A stretch of 11,414 nt of DNA, from contig CALKBB010000018.1 of the NCBI GenBank assembly GCA_937989795.1, forward strand, positions 1-11,414, in the 5' to 3' direction. The position numbers were made by a program, and so were the translations under genes. The notes under the pieces were generated by a model. That model ran no database searches. It saw only the letters and a list, made by a program, of their open reading frames with translations, and had not been told where the DNA came from. Within the stretch, counting starts at the first letter, position 1. The number at the start of each line of letters is the position of its first letter. The stretch is from an uncultured Collinsella sp. (lineage in GTDB: Bacteria > Actinomycetota > Coriobacteriia > Coriobacteriales > Coriobacteriaceae). This document shows positions 1 to 7,488 of the stretch, piece after piece.

Positions 1-64
1 GCATACTTCCGAATTGACACTGGCATCGCACGGTCCAAAAGCATATTTCTACCAGGAGGACGTC

Positions 65-1138
65 ATGGACCTGACGCTATGCGGTCAATCCGCTTTTTAC
101 TATCACCGTATCCCGCCGCAGGTACTAGGCCTTTACCCCGTCATTAGCCTTGGCAATATGGATCGCAGATGTTGCGGCCTCGGAAGTCATGCAGTTGTAA
201 AAGACCTGCTTCACGCACCGCTTCACAGGCTTGTATTCACTCGGGCACAATCCGGGTCGCGAAGCCTGTTTAAATCGCACCTCCTGACCCAAGAACCACC
301 TCCCGGGTCGTTTAGGCAGACTGAACATGGATTTGATGTCACGTCGCCCGAGTTTACGCTGCTCAGCCTTGCTACGCAGGTCTCACGCAACCAGTTACTC
401 ATGGCTTGCTACGAGATGTGCGGCTCCTTTGCAGTGTTTAAGCCCTGCGAGCGAACGCAACAACAACTCGATGAAGCTATTTCGCTTAAGTTCATTCCAC
501 CCAACTGTGGTTGGAAACGCGTTGTCGACACCAAGGGCAATGGCACTATCCTGTGGAAGCGCACGCCGCTTCTTACCGCAACGGATATCGCCACGTTCGC
601 CAAGCAAGCCGCAGGCCTGCGCGGCGTCAAGCAGCTCCGCTGGGCCACCGAACGCATGACGGGACAAACCGCTTCGCCCTTTGAGGTTCAGACCTCCATG
701 CTCGTCTCGCTCCCCCGCGACGAAGGCGGCCTGGGCATCGATATCGCCAACAATGTGCGCATCCCGCTCAGCGAAGCCGCACGCTCGCTGTATGACAAAA
801 CCTGCTGCTATGCCGGCATCCTCATCGAGAGCAGCACCGACAGTATGGGCGTCATTCTGGAATGCCAAGGCCGCTCCGCCCACGGCAGCGAAGCCGCGAG
901 TCTCTCCGATGCCGAGCGCGCCACCGCACTTACAAGCATGGGCTACGATGTCATCCAAATTACCTATGGCCAGATTAAGGATAAGAAGAGCTTCGACCAC
1001 ATAGCCGAGCTCATCCATAAAAAGGCTGGGCTTACCTACGTCCCAAAGACTAAACAGGAGCGCACTGCCGAAGATGTCCTTCGGCAAGAGCTACTTGTCG
1101 ATTGGGTTGAGCTATTCACTGCCGGGCCGGCCAGCTAG
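65..1138 (+). CDS. AbiEi-like protein with C-terminal PD-(D/E)XK (DUF559-like) domain, function unknown
   Basis: 357 residues. The ATG at 65 is chosen over an upstream in-frame TTG at 14 because AGGAGG (54-59) sits 5 bases before it. Residues about 90-125 carry an SPEF...LLMACYEMCGSF pattern that resembles AbiEi-type antitoxin proteins common in Coriobacteriia. Residues about 203-320 follow the order of DUF559/Vsr-like nucleases: an SPFE segment (E207), then D259, then a strand with E266-C-Q268-G, then H273, a helix rich in R/E, and a strand ending in VIQITYGQI. In this fold the acidic residues on the first two strands bind metal; here the usual last K of E-x-K is Q268, so catalysis is not assured. 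Early codons include several rarely used in the neighbours (CTA, TTA), which may point to transfer. No partner gene (AbiEii-like toxin or methylase) is visible. It overlaps the next gene tail to tail. The nuclease fold is inferred from pattern, not proven. Confidence 0.6.
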   Translation: MDLTLCGQSAFYYHRIPPQVLGLYPVISLGNMDRRCCGLGSHAVVKDLLHAPLHRLVFTRAQSGSRSLFKSHLLTQEPPPGSFRQTEHGFDVTSPEFTLLSLATQVSRNQLLMACYEMCGSFAVFKPCERTQQQLDEAISLKFIPPNCGWKRVVDTKGNGTILWKRTPLLTATDIATFAKQAAGLRGVKQLRWATERMTGQTASPFEVQTSMLVSLPRDEGGLGIDIANNVRIPLSEAARSLYDKTCCYAGILIESSTDSMGVILECQGRSAHGSEAASLSDAERATALTSMGYDVIQITYGQIKDKKSFDHIAELIHKKAGLTYVPKTKQERTAEDVLRQELLVDWVELFTAGPAS

Positions 1139-1983
1139 CAGCTAGCGATCAGGGGCAGAGCGGGCACACCGGGTGATGCGACGCGGGCGGTAAAACCCGC
1201 CTCGGTTAGCTCGACGACCTCGGTAAATGTTGCGTCAAAGAACGCTTCGCTCAGCAGGCGGTACGGTGGATGATCCGGCTCGCCGGGGTTCTCGCGCACG
1301 GTCTCGTGCATGACGCCAATGGTCTTGAGCACATAATCTTGCGGAATCGAATACTGACCAAACTGGGCCGCCGCGGTATACAGGCGATCGGTCGCACGCG
1401 GGATAGAAACAATGCCGAGCGTCTTGCCAAACCAGTCAAAGTCGCCTTGCTTTTTAATGCGGAATTCCTCGCACGGCTTGCCGCCGTGCGCCTCCAGATA
1501 CTGATTCACGCGCGTATTCCACACGGTATCGGCCACGAGGTGAGACCAAACGCCCAGCGTCAGATCGAGCAGCGACTGTGCCACATCTTCGGACGCAAGC
1601 GAGAACTCACAAGCGCCGGGACCGGCAACCGGCTCGGCATCCTTGTAGCGTTGGGGATAATGCACCCGATTGAGTCGCTCGCGCTCCTCGACAATCGAGG
1701 TCGCGGCAGCCGGCGTACCAACAGGCGCCCCTTTGAGCAGCGGCGCCACATAGGTGTCCCAAAACTCATGCTCGCGCGGCTTGGGGATAGGCTCAGGCTT
1801 GGCAAAATGCGTGATGCGATACGGGATGGGGTCGGCGATGCCAGGGACCATATAGCCCACGAAGATATCCGGAACCACACAGCCAAACAAAAAGGCATTG
1901 CGGTCGCGCACGCTATTGGCAAGCGCACCGGTGCGCTCCAGCAAACGCTCCGTCTGAGCGATATGAATGTTCCAGCTTGGCAT
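1135..1983 (-). CDS. zinc-dependent phospholipase C-like protein
   Basis: 282 residues when started at the ATG at 1983, which has GGGGGTGG just upstream and gives the N-terminus MPSWNIHIA expected for the family. The frame is open back to 2061, but those extra residues look non-native. The features match the zinc-dependent phospholipase C/S1-P1-type fold (PF00882): an N-terminal H7, the FGCVVPDIFVGYM segment with D39, H59, and the LGVWSHLVADTVWN helix with H148 and D152, all plausible zinc ligands. There is no signal peptide or membrane segment, so the protein should be cytosolic, unlike secreted clostridial toxins. Family members of this kind are mostly uncharacterised and their substrate is unknown. 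It lies 78 bp after the nickel ATPase gene on the same strand and may be co-transcribed or use its own promoter. Its stop overlaps the stop of the convergent gene by 4 bases. Confidence 0.65.
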   Translation of the reverse strand: MPSWNIHIAQTERLLERTGALANSVRDRNAFLFGCVVPDIFVGYMVPGIADPIPYRITHFAKPEPIPKPREHEFWDTYVAPLLKGAPVGTPAAATSIVEERERLNRVHYPQRYKDAEPVAGPGACEFSLASEDVAQSLLDLTLGVWSHLVADTVWNTRVNQYLEAHGGKPCEEFRIKKQGDFDWFGKTLGIVSIPRATDRLYTAAAQFGQYSIPQDYVLKTIGVMHETVRENPGEPDHPPYRLLSEAFFDATFTEVVELTEAGFTARVASPGVPALPLIASC

Positions 1984-2008
1984 AGCCACCCCCATAAAAA
2001 CCTGGATA

Positions 2009-2014
2009 ACTATA
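2009..2014 (-). promoter_or_regulatory. candidate extended -10 promoter for the phospholipase-like gene
   Basis: Read on the minus strand, TGG-TATAGT forms an extended -10 element about 25 bases before the chosen ATG at 1983. No good -35 box lies 16-18 bases upstream, which is tolerable for extended -10 promoters. It would let this gene be expressed apart from the nickel operon. The evidence is sequence pattern only. Confidence 0.35.
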
Positions 2015-2061
2015 CCATCACGGCAAGCCACGCGCGCGGCCGCGACCCTACTACGCAGCAA

Positions 2062-2832
2062 CTATTCCGCAGCGCCGCTCTCGGTTCCATACGACGACAC
2101 TGGTGCCTCGACCACGTGGTGATATCGGTCGATATAGATGGCGCGGGCACCCAGGCGTCGTACCAAATCCTGATGGTGCGTGCTCATCAAGACCGTCTTA
2201 CCGGCAGCAACATAGGCCAGTAGAAAGTTGACCACGATGTCACAAGAGTCTTCGTCAAGTCCGTTGGTAGGCTCGTCGAGTACCAGGATATCGGGGTTCA
2301 TCGACACGATGGCAGCCAGCGCAACGCGCTTCTTTTGCCCGCCCGAAAGCTGATAAGGCGAGGCATCGACCAGATCGGCCACCTGGAACAGCTCCATGGC
2401 ATCGCGGACGCGGCGCTCGAGCTCGTCTGCCGGCAGCCCCATTTGAGCCGGGCCAAACGCAACTTCCTCGCCGACCGTGGCACAAAAGAGCTGCGCATCG
2501 GCGTTTTGGAACACAAAGCCCACGCGCTGATGGAACCGCTGGGCCGTCGCAGAATCCTTGAGATATGCCGCATCGACCGCATGCCCGTCAAACAGATACG
2601 TGCCCGCGTCCGCGAGCTCAAGGCCGTTGATAAGGCGCATGATCGTCGTCTTGCCGCAGCCGTTGGGACCCAGCAGGGCAACGAGCTCCCCACGGCCCAC
2701 CTGCAGCGAAACGCCATCGACCACCGTATGGCCCGCATAGGAAAACACCACGTCGCGAAACTCGATGAGCGGCGTTGTCTCGGCGCCAGCAGCACCGCTC
2801 GCGCCCATCGCGTCATTCGTATCGTTTACCAA
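2062..2832 (-). CDS. nikO: ECF metal transporter ATPase (NikO/CbiO)
   Basis: 256 residues. This is the cytosolic ATP-hydrolysing subunit of an energy-coupling-factor importer for Ni or Co ions. All ABC motifs are intact: Walker A GPNGCGKTT (55-63), Q-loop Q109 in FVFQNADAQLF, signature LSGGQ (162-166), Walker B ILVLDEP (182-188), D-loop GLDE and switch H219/H220. The FQNADAQLF sequence is typical of EcfA/CbiO subunits. As the only ATPase of the operon it should act as a homodimer. The start is a TTG at 2832, supported by GGGAAGGG 8 bases upstream. The next ATG, at residue 9, has no ribosome site. The gene begins 44 bp after nikQ. It is commonly annotated cbiO or ecfA; the nickel symbol is given because of the operator upstream of the operon. 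Confidence 0.9.
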   Translation of the reverse strand: MVNDTNDAMGASGAAGAETTPLIEFRDVVFSYAGHTVVDGVSLQVGRGELVALLGPNGCGKTTIMRLINGLELADAGTYLFDGHAVDAAYLKDSATAQRFHQRVGFVFQNADAQLFCATVGEEVAFGPAQMGLPADELERRVRDAMELFQVADLVDASPYQLSGGQKKRVALAAIVSMNPDILVLDEPTNGLDEDSCDIVVNFLLAYVAAGKTVLMSTHHQDLVRRLGARAIYIDRYHHVVEAPVSSYGTESGAAE

Positions 2833-2876
2833 AACGTCGCCCTTCCCTATTCACATCGACGGATCGACCGCCCGCG

Positions 2877-3719
2877 CTACAGCACCGCGCACAACACGGC
2901 GAGCAGCACCACAACGGCCGCATAAACCGCATCGCGCCAGCCAAAAGAGCTGCGAGCGGGCGCCGGATACGCGCCGGCAAAGCCGCGGCAAAGCATAGCC
3001 TCGTCCATCGCGCGGCTGCATTCCATCGCCTTGATAAAGGTCATGCCCATGATACCCGCGATCGAATCCGTACGCGAAAATCCCTCAGGCGCACGGCCAA
3101 CGCTGCGCAGCATGACCGATTCGCACAGATTGTGCGCCGTGCGACCCAGCACCTCGATGTGCTTGAGCGCCATATCAAACGTAAAGATAACTTCGTCGGG
3201 TAGATGCAGCATCTTGAGCGCCGACGACATGCGGCTCCACGTGAGGGTCCACGAAACGCCCAGCACCAGCGACACGTTAATGAACGTTTTGAGTGCAATC
3301 TTGAGCATGGCACCCGTGGCAGAAGCGCCCAGCAGCAGGGCAGGCAGTGCCAGAACCACGGCAAACCCTGCAGCAGCCAACGCCGGCATAAAGGTAGCGC
3401 CCAGCCCGCGTACGGGGCGCACCGCGACCAGCACCAACGCGATCGCCGCCATCAACATGAGGTACAGCGGGCTCTGCGTCAGACACACGCACAGAACGCA
3501 GACGAGCATCCCCACCAAACGCACCGGCGCCGAAACGGAAGAAAGGGCGCGGTCGATCATCGACCCGCCCTCGTGTGCGCCGCCGCCCAGGCGAACCCGC
3601 TCAAGCAGGCTCGCCAGGTGCAGGACGTTCTGTTGCATTACGCGATGCCGAGCCCCCACGGGCTCATATCGCTCCTCGGCCGCAAGCCAACTAGGCAGCT
3701 CGGCTATTGCCATGAGCAC
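2877..3719 (-). CDS. nikQ: ECF metal transporter transmembrane T component (NikQ/CbiQ)
   Basis: 280 residues. This is the membrane scaffold that couples the ATPase to the substrate-binding subunit. A polar N-terminal stretch of about 55 residues is followed by hydrophobic segments at about 65-100, 108-133 and 143-160, and a final one at 263-280. Between them lie the cytoplasmic coupling helices, including MLRSVGRAPEG (203-213) and EAMLCRGF (240-247), the equivalents of the two ARG motifs that dock on the ATPases; the second reads CRG. The start is GTG at 3719, with AAGGA (3725-3729) 5 bases upstream. A second choice is the ATG at 3713. The start lies inside the 3' end of nikM, a 29-base overlap, which implies translational coupling. 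Confidence 0.87.
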   Translation of the reverse strand: MLMAIAELPSWLAAEERYEPVGARHRVMQQNVLHLASLLERVRLGGGAHEGGSMIDRALSSVSAPVRLVGMLVCVLCVCLTQSPLYLMLMAAIALVLVAVRPVRGLGATFMPALAAAGFAVVLALPALLLGASATGAMLKIALKTFINVSLVLGVSWTLTWSRMSSALKMLHLPDEVIFTFDMALKHIEVLGRTAHNLCESVMLRSVGRAPEGFSRTDSIAGIMGMTFIKAMECSRAMDEAMLCRGFAGAYPAPARSSFGWRDAVYAAVVVLLAVLCAVL

Positions 3720-4776
3720 CGCTTTCCTTAACCGTCAGCGAGATCAGACGGAATGCGATGGTGAGCACCGCCACGCCAATCACACCGGAAAGGATATACA
3801 TGGCAGCCTGACCGGCAAAGCCAAGGCCTTGCTCCTCGGAATAGGCCTGCAGATAATCGCCCGTGGGGAGCGCGTCGGCAAAGGTCGGGGTGTCGAGACC
3901 GACCGAAGCCTGCAGGCTGTCGTCGCCAGCCTCCTGAACGGCGGTCACGGCGCCCTCGGCGTCCCACTCACCCCAGGCGTCACCCGTGGCCAGCAGGCCC
4001 AGCGGCGTGGCCACGACAAGCACGGCAACCAAGATGAGCGTGGGGACCAGCGAGGTCTTCTTGGCAGCAGCGCCCTCGGTAGCAAGCTGGCCATCGACGG
4101 CCTCGGGTCCGACGATAATGCTCGGTGCCGTCTTCTTAATGAAACCGTAGATCGCAGCCGTCGCCACGCCCTCGACGACACCGGCGACCAGCATATGCGG
4201 GATCAACATGGCCGGAATAGCTACGGACAGCGGGAAGGGGCAGTACAGCGGCGCGCCCGAAGCGTTGGTAAAGAGCATCGGCTGAATACCAAACTCGATT
4301 GCCGCGCACAGGGCCGCCAGGCACAGACCGACCCAGCCGCTTACGATTGCCGAAACCGAGGTGCCCCAGCTCTTGTCGTGCAAACGGCTGTTGAGCGCAC
4401 GGAACACGATAGCAGCGGCAAGCGGCAGCACAAAGGCCATGTTAAAGCAGTTGGCGCCAAACGACAGAACGCCGCCGTCGCCAAACAGCAGCGCCTGCAG
4501 CGCCAGCGCGACCGAGACAGCGATAGCCGCGGCCTCCGGGCCCAGCAACAGCGCAATGAGCGCGCCGCCGACGGCGTGACCCGTGGTACCGCCGGGCAGC
4601 GGCACGTTGAACATCATGAGCAGGAAGGAGAACGCGGCGCAGATGCCCAGGAAAGCCATATGCTCGCGATCGAGCGTGGCGCGCACCTTCTTGATGCAGT
4701 GGACCCAAACGGGCACCATCGCCACCGCCAGCACGGCATCCGTCTGCGGGGACAGATAATTATCTGGAATGTGCAT
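3691..4776 (-). CDS. nikM: ECF nickel/cobalt S component, NikM-NikN fusion
   Basis: 361 residues, a membrane protein that binds the metal ion. The mature N-terminus MHIPD matches the CbiM/NikM family. In NikM the Met1 amine, His2 and His67 form the planar nickel site, and here His2 and His67 (GGTTGHAVGG) are both present. About six or seven hydrophobic segments cover residues 10-212. A linker follows, then a C-terminal module (about 243-350) with two membrane segments at 243-263 and 322-346 and an outer loop containing ATPLGLLATGDAWGEW. This module corresponds to NikN/CbiN of the PDGLE type. Fusion of M and N is more usual for nickel systems, whereas cobalt systems usually keep cbiN separate. 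The start is ATG at 4776 with GGGAGG upstream. It is the first gene of the operon. The family is sure; the metal is inferred from the fusion and the operator. Confidence 0.88.
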   Translation of the reverse strand: MHIPDNYLSPQTDAVLAVAMVPVWVHCIKKVRATLDREHMAFLGICAAFSFLLMMFNVPLPGGTTGHAVGGALIALLLGPEAAAIAVSVALALQALLFGDGGVLSFGANCFNMAFVLPLAAAIVFRALNSRLHDKSWGTSVSAIVSGWVGLCLAALCAAIEFGIQPMLFTNASGAPLYCPFPLSVAIPAMLIPHMLVAGVVEGVATAAIYGFIKKTAPSIIVGPEAVDGQLATEGAAAKKTSLVPTLILVAVLVVATPLGLLATGDAWGEWDAEGAVTAVQEAGDDSLQASVGLDTPTFADALPTGDYLQAYSEEQGLGFAGQAAMYILSGVIGVAVLTIAFRLISLTVKESGAHGNSRAA

Positions 4777-4833
4777 GTACGCCTCCCGGTTATCGGCGCA
4801 CGGAATTGCAACGCCGCTTAAATCACCTTGTCA

Positions 4834-4861
4834 GTGTTACGTATTGTTAGATTCGTAACAC
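4834..4861 (-). promoter_or_regulatory. NikR-type operator
   Basis: A perfect palindrome GTGTTAC-N14-GTAACAC (half-sites 4834-4840 and 4855-4861), extended by one more matching base pair inside. This agrees with the operator form described for NikR of Geobacter/Desulfovibrio-type bacteria (GTGTTAC, 13-14 bases, GTAACAC). It lies a few bases downstream of the predicted start of transcription, so a bound, nickel-loaded NikR would block the operon. No nikR gene is in the window. Confidence 0.72.
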
Positions 4862-4871
4862 GCCGCGGGCT

Positions 4872-4900
4872 ATCATAGCAAAACGGCGCACTGCCGACAA
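4872..4900 (-). promoter_or_regulatory. sigma-70-type promoter of the nik operon
   Basis: On the minus strand, -35 TTGTCG (4895-4900) and -10 TATGAT (4872-4877) are separated by exactly 17 bases. Transcription should start near 4865, giving a leader of about 90 bases before nikM and placing the NikR-type operator at about +5 to +32. The -35 box falls inside the loop of the pheT terminator. Confidence 0.65.
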
Positions 4901-4913
4901 AGCAGCACGCCGT
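4880..4913 (-). terminator. rho-independent terminator of pheT
   Basis: On the minus strand a hairpin is formed by ACGGCG (4908-4913) pairing with CGCCGT (4883-4888) and CTGC (4902-4905) with GCAG (4891-4894). A symmetric TG/TG internal loop lies between the two stems, and the apical loop is 7 bases. It is followed by a short T run (TTTT, 4880-4883), which is weak. It sits about 110 bp after the pheT stop. Confidence 0.55.
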
Positions 4914-5025
4914 TATGTAATGCGCGTGTCATATATGCAGGCTCAGCGGTGCCTTATGTCGAGCACCGCGGTCACGCAGGGTCCCACAGCAACTGTGGAG
5001 GGGTCCCGTGCTCCCAGCGCAGGAC
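4914..5025 (-). other. pheT 3' untranslated stretch with two small hairpins
   Basis: No open frame or RNA gene is seen between the pheT stop and its terminator. Two perfect inverted repeats are present: GCGGTGC/GCACCGC (4946-4952 and 4963-4969) and CCACAG-CAA-CTGTGG (4984-4998). GGGTCCC occurs twice (4979-4985 and 5001-5007). These hairpins have no T run and could simply stabilise the 3' end of the mRNA. Confidence 0.4.
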
Positions 5026-7479
5026 CTAGCCGCGGACCTCGCCGTTTACGCCCTTGCACACCTTGGTGACGATCTTCTGGTGCGCCTTCTCGACCTCTTC
5101 GCTGGTGAGCGTGTGGTCGTCGGAGCGATACGTAAGCGCAAAGGCCATGGATTTCTTGCCCTTGCCGATGCGGACCGGATCGCGGTAGACGTCGAACAGA
5201 CGCACACCCTCGAGCAATTTGCCGCCGGCACTGGTAATGCGGCGCTCAAGATCCTCGCAGGTCACGGAGTTATCGACCACGATAGCCAGGTCGTGCTCAA
5301 CAGCCGGATACTGCGAGAACTCGCGGTAGTTCTCCTGGTTGCGGGCGCCCTTGATCAGCTTGTCCAGGTCGAGCTCAAAGGCAACGACAACCTCGCCGAT
5401 GCCCATCGCCTCGCGCGCCTCGGGGTGAATCTCGCCGACCCAGCCCAGCACGGTGCCGCCGGACAGGACCTCGGCGGCGCGACCCGGCTGCAGGAAGGCA
5501 TAGCCCTCGCCCTCGACAGGACGGAAGCGAACCTTCTCAATGCGCAGCTGGGCGAGCAGCTCCTCGACGATGCCCTTGCCAAAGAAGAAACGCAGCTTAC
5601 GGTACTTCATGGTCCAAGACTGCTCGCTCCACTGGCCCGAGAGCACACCCGCCACGGACTTGGTCTCCTTGGGCAGGCTGGCGTTCTCGCGGCCGTGGAA
5701 CAGGCTGCCGACCTCGTACAGGTGCACGTTGGGCGTGCCGTGGGCCTCGTTATAGGCCACAGACTGCAGCAGGCCCGGCAGCAGCGAGCGGCGCATCTCG
5801 GTCTGCTCGGCCACCAGCGGGTTCATGAGCACCACGGGGCAGCCGCGGCCCTCGGTGGACATGCCGATCTTCTCCAGGTCGCCCGGGGCGGCAAAGCCAA
5901 AGGTCGTGGTCTCGTTGAGGCCACAGGCGCGCAGGATCTCGCCGACCTTGCGGGTAAGCTTCTGCTCGCGCGTCAGACCGCCGATGTGGTTCTTGGCAGC
6001 CGGGATGGTCGCCGTCACACGGCCCATGCCCCACAGGCGCAGGACCTCCTCGATCAGGTCAATCTCGCGCGGCAGGTCGGGACGGAAGCTCGGCGGGGTG
6101 ACCATAAAGTCCTCGCCGTCGCGCTCGACGGTGCAGCCCAGGCGGGTGAGTGAGCGCTCGATAAAGTCGGGCTCGATGTCGGCGCCGCAGATGGCGTGCA
6201 CGCGGGCCAAGCGCAGCTTGATGCTATCGATGGTCTTGGGCGCGGGGAACACGTCGACATAGCCGGGAGCGACCTCGCCGCCGGCGATCTCCTCGATGAG
6301 CGCGCAGGCAACGTTGGCGACATCCACGCAGCCGGTCTCATCGACCTGACGCTCAAAGCGAATGGAGGCATCGGAGATCAGCGACAGGTCGCGGCTGGTG
6401 TGCGAGGTGCGACCGGCGTTGAAGCAGGCGCTCTCGACCATCACGTCGACGGTGTCGTCCTCGATCTCGGAATCCATGCCGCCCATAACGCCGGCCAGTG
6501 CCACGGGACGCTCGCCGTCGGTAATGAGGCCCATGCCGGCGTCGAGCGTGCGCTCCTCGCCGTCGAGGGTCGTAAACTTCTCGTCCTGTTGGGCGGCGCG
6601 AACCACCACGCGACGCCTGCCATCGCGCTCGGCAAAGGTGTCCAGGTCAAAGGCGTGCAGCGGCTGACCGGTGAGCATCATCACATAGTTGGTGATGTCG
6701 ACGATGTTGTTGTGCGGACGCACGCCCAGGGCGTTGAGGCGCTTGACCATCCAGTCGGGCGAGGGGCCGACCTTCACGTTGCGCACGATGCGGGCGACGT
6801 AGCGGTCGCACAGGCCCTCGTCGGCGATCTCGACCGAAAGCTCGTCGTCGGTCGCGCGGCCGGTCTCGGCCTTGATGGCGGGCAGCTCAACGTGGAAATC
6901 GCGGTCGAAGACGGCGCCGGTCTCGCGAGCCATGCCGATCATGGACAGGCAATCGGGACGGTTGGGCGTGATCTCGCAGTCGAGCACGGTGTCGCTCGAG
7001 CCCACGTACTCGGCAAACGGCATACCGCAGGGCGTGTCCTCGGGCAGAATCATGATGCCGGAGTGGTCGCCGCCCAGGCCGAGCTCGCGCGCAGAGCAGT
7101 TCATGCCCATGGACACGACGCCGCGAAGCTTACTCTTCTTGATCTTGACGTCGCCGGGAAGCACGGCGCCGATCATGGCCGTGACGATGTGATCGCCGGC
7201 CTCGAAGTTCTGCGCGCCGCAGACAATCTGCAGCGGGGCGGGGTTGCCGTCGGCGTCGAGGTTCTTGTCACCCACGTCGACCGAGCACACATACATATGG
7301 TCGCTATCGGGGTGCGGGGTCTTGGTGAGCACCTTGGCGGTCACCACGTGGTCGAAGGACTCGCCCACGGTGTCGATCGCCTCGACCTCGGTGCCGGTAC
7401 GGATATATTCGTCCGAAAGGGTCTTGGGATCCTCCGGAATATCGATCATGGTCTTGAGCCAGTCGTAAGAAACACGCAT
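5026..7479 (-). CDS. pheT: phenylalanine--tRNA ligase beta subunit
   Basis: 817 residues, about the normal length. With PheS it forms the cytosolic (alpha-beta)2 enzyme that attaches Phe to tRNA-Phe. Domains in order: an N-terminal B1 segment MRVSYDWLKTMIDIP; an EMAP/OB-type tRNA-binding domain at about 40-155 (KTPHPDSDHMYVCSVDVG, SMGMNCSARELGLG); the B3/B4 editing domain at about 200-385, with ITNYVMMLTGQPLHAFD and RFERQVD; the B5 domain at about 415-490, ending in FRPDLPREIDLIEEVLRLWG; the catalytic-like core; and a C-terminal ferredoxin-fold anticodon-binding domain (about 715-817, FSQYPAVEHDLAIVVD). The start ATG at 7479 has AAAGGAGAG upstream. The gene follows pheS after 184 bp, a longer gap than the few bases usual for pheST. 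Confidence 0.97.
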   Translation of the reverse strand: MRVSYDWLKTMIDIPEDPKTLSDEYIRTGTEVEAIDTVGESFDHVVTAKVLTKTPHPDSDHMYVCSVDVGDKNLDADGNPAPLQIVCGAQNFEAGDHIVTAMIGAVLPGDVKIKKSKLRGVVSMGMNCSARELGLGGDHSGIMILPEDTPCGMPFAEYVGSSDTVLDCEITPNRPDCLSMIGMARETGAVFDRDFHVELPAIKAETGRATDDELSVEIADEGLCDRYVARIVRNVKVGPSPDWMVKRLNALGVRPHNNIVDITNYVMMLTGQPLHAFDLDTFAERDGRRRVVVRAAQQDEKFTTLDGEERTLDAGMGLITDGERPVALAGVMGGMDSEIEDDTVDVMVESACFNAGRTSHTSRDLSLISDASIRFERQVDETGCVDVANVACALIEEIAGGEVAPGYVDVFPAPKTIDSIKLRLARVHAICGADIEPDFIERSLTRLGCTVERDGEDFMVTPPSFRPDLPREIDLIEEVLRLWGMGRVTATIPAAKNHIGGLTREQKLTRKVGEILRACGLNETTTFGFAAPGDLEKIGMSTEGRGCPVVLMNPLVAEQTEMRRSLLPGLLQSVAYNEAHGTPNVHLYEVGSLFHGRENASLPKETKSVAGVLSGQWSEQSWTMKYRKLRFFFGKGIVEELLAQLRIEKVRFRPVEGEGYAFLQPGRAAEVLSGGTVLGWVGEIHPEAREAMGIGEVVVAFELDLDKLIKGARNQENYREFSQYPAVEHDLAIVVDNSVTCEDLERRITSAGGKLLEGVRLFDVYRDPVRIGKGKKSMAFALTYRSDDHTLTSEEVEKAHQKIVTKVCKGVNGEVRG

Positions 7480-7488
7480 CTAGCTCTC

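Noticed and set aside
14..64. Upstream TTG start for the first gene
   Set aside because: AGGAGG lies at the ideal distance before the ATG at 65, and the upstream start has nothing comparable.
3031..4821. Long plus-strand open frame antisense to nikM and nikQ
   Set aside because: Its product is low-complexity, rich in R, H, Q and A with no family motifs. The opposite strand encodes clear membrane proteins with ribosome sites, so this is a GC-bias shadow.
4777..5025. Cobalamin riboswitch before the metal transporter
   Set aside because: No B12-box sequence is visible, the leader is only about 90 bases, and a NikR-type operator explains control.
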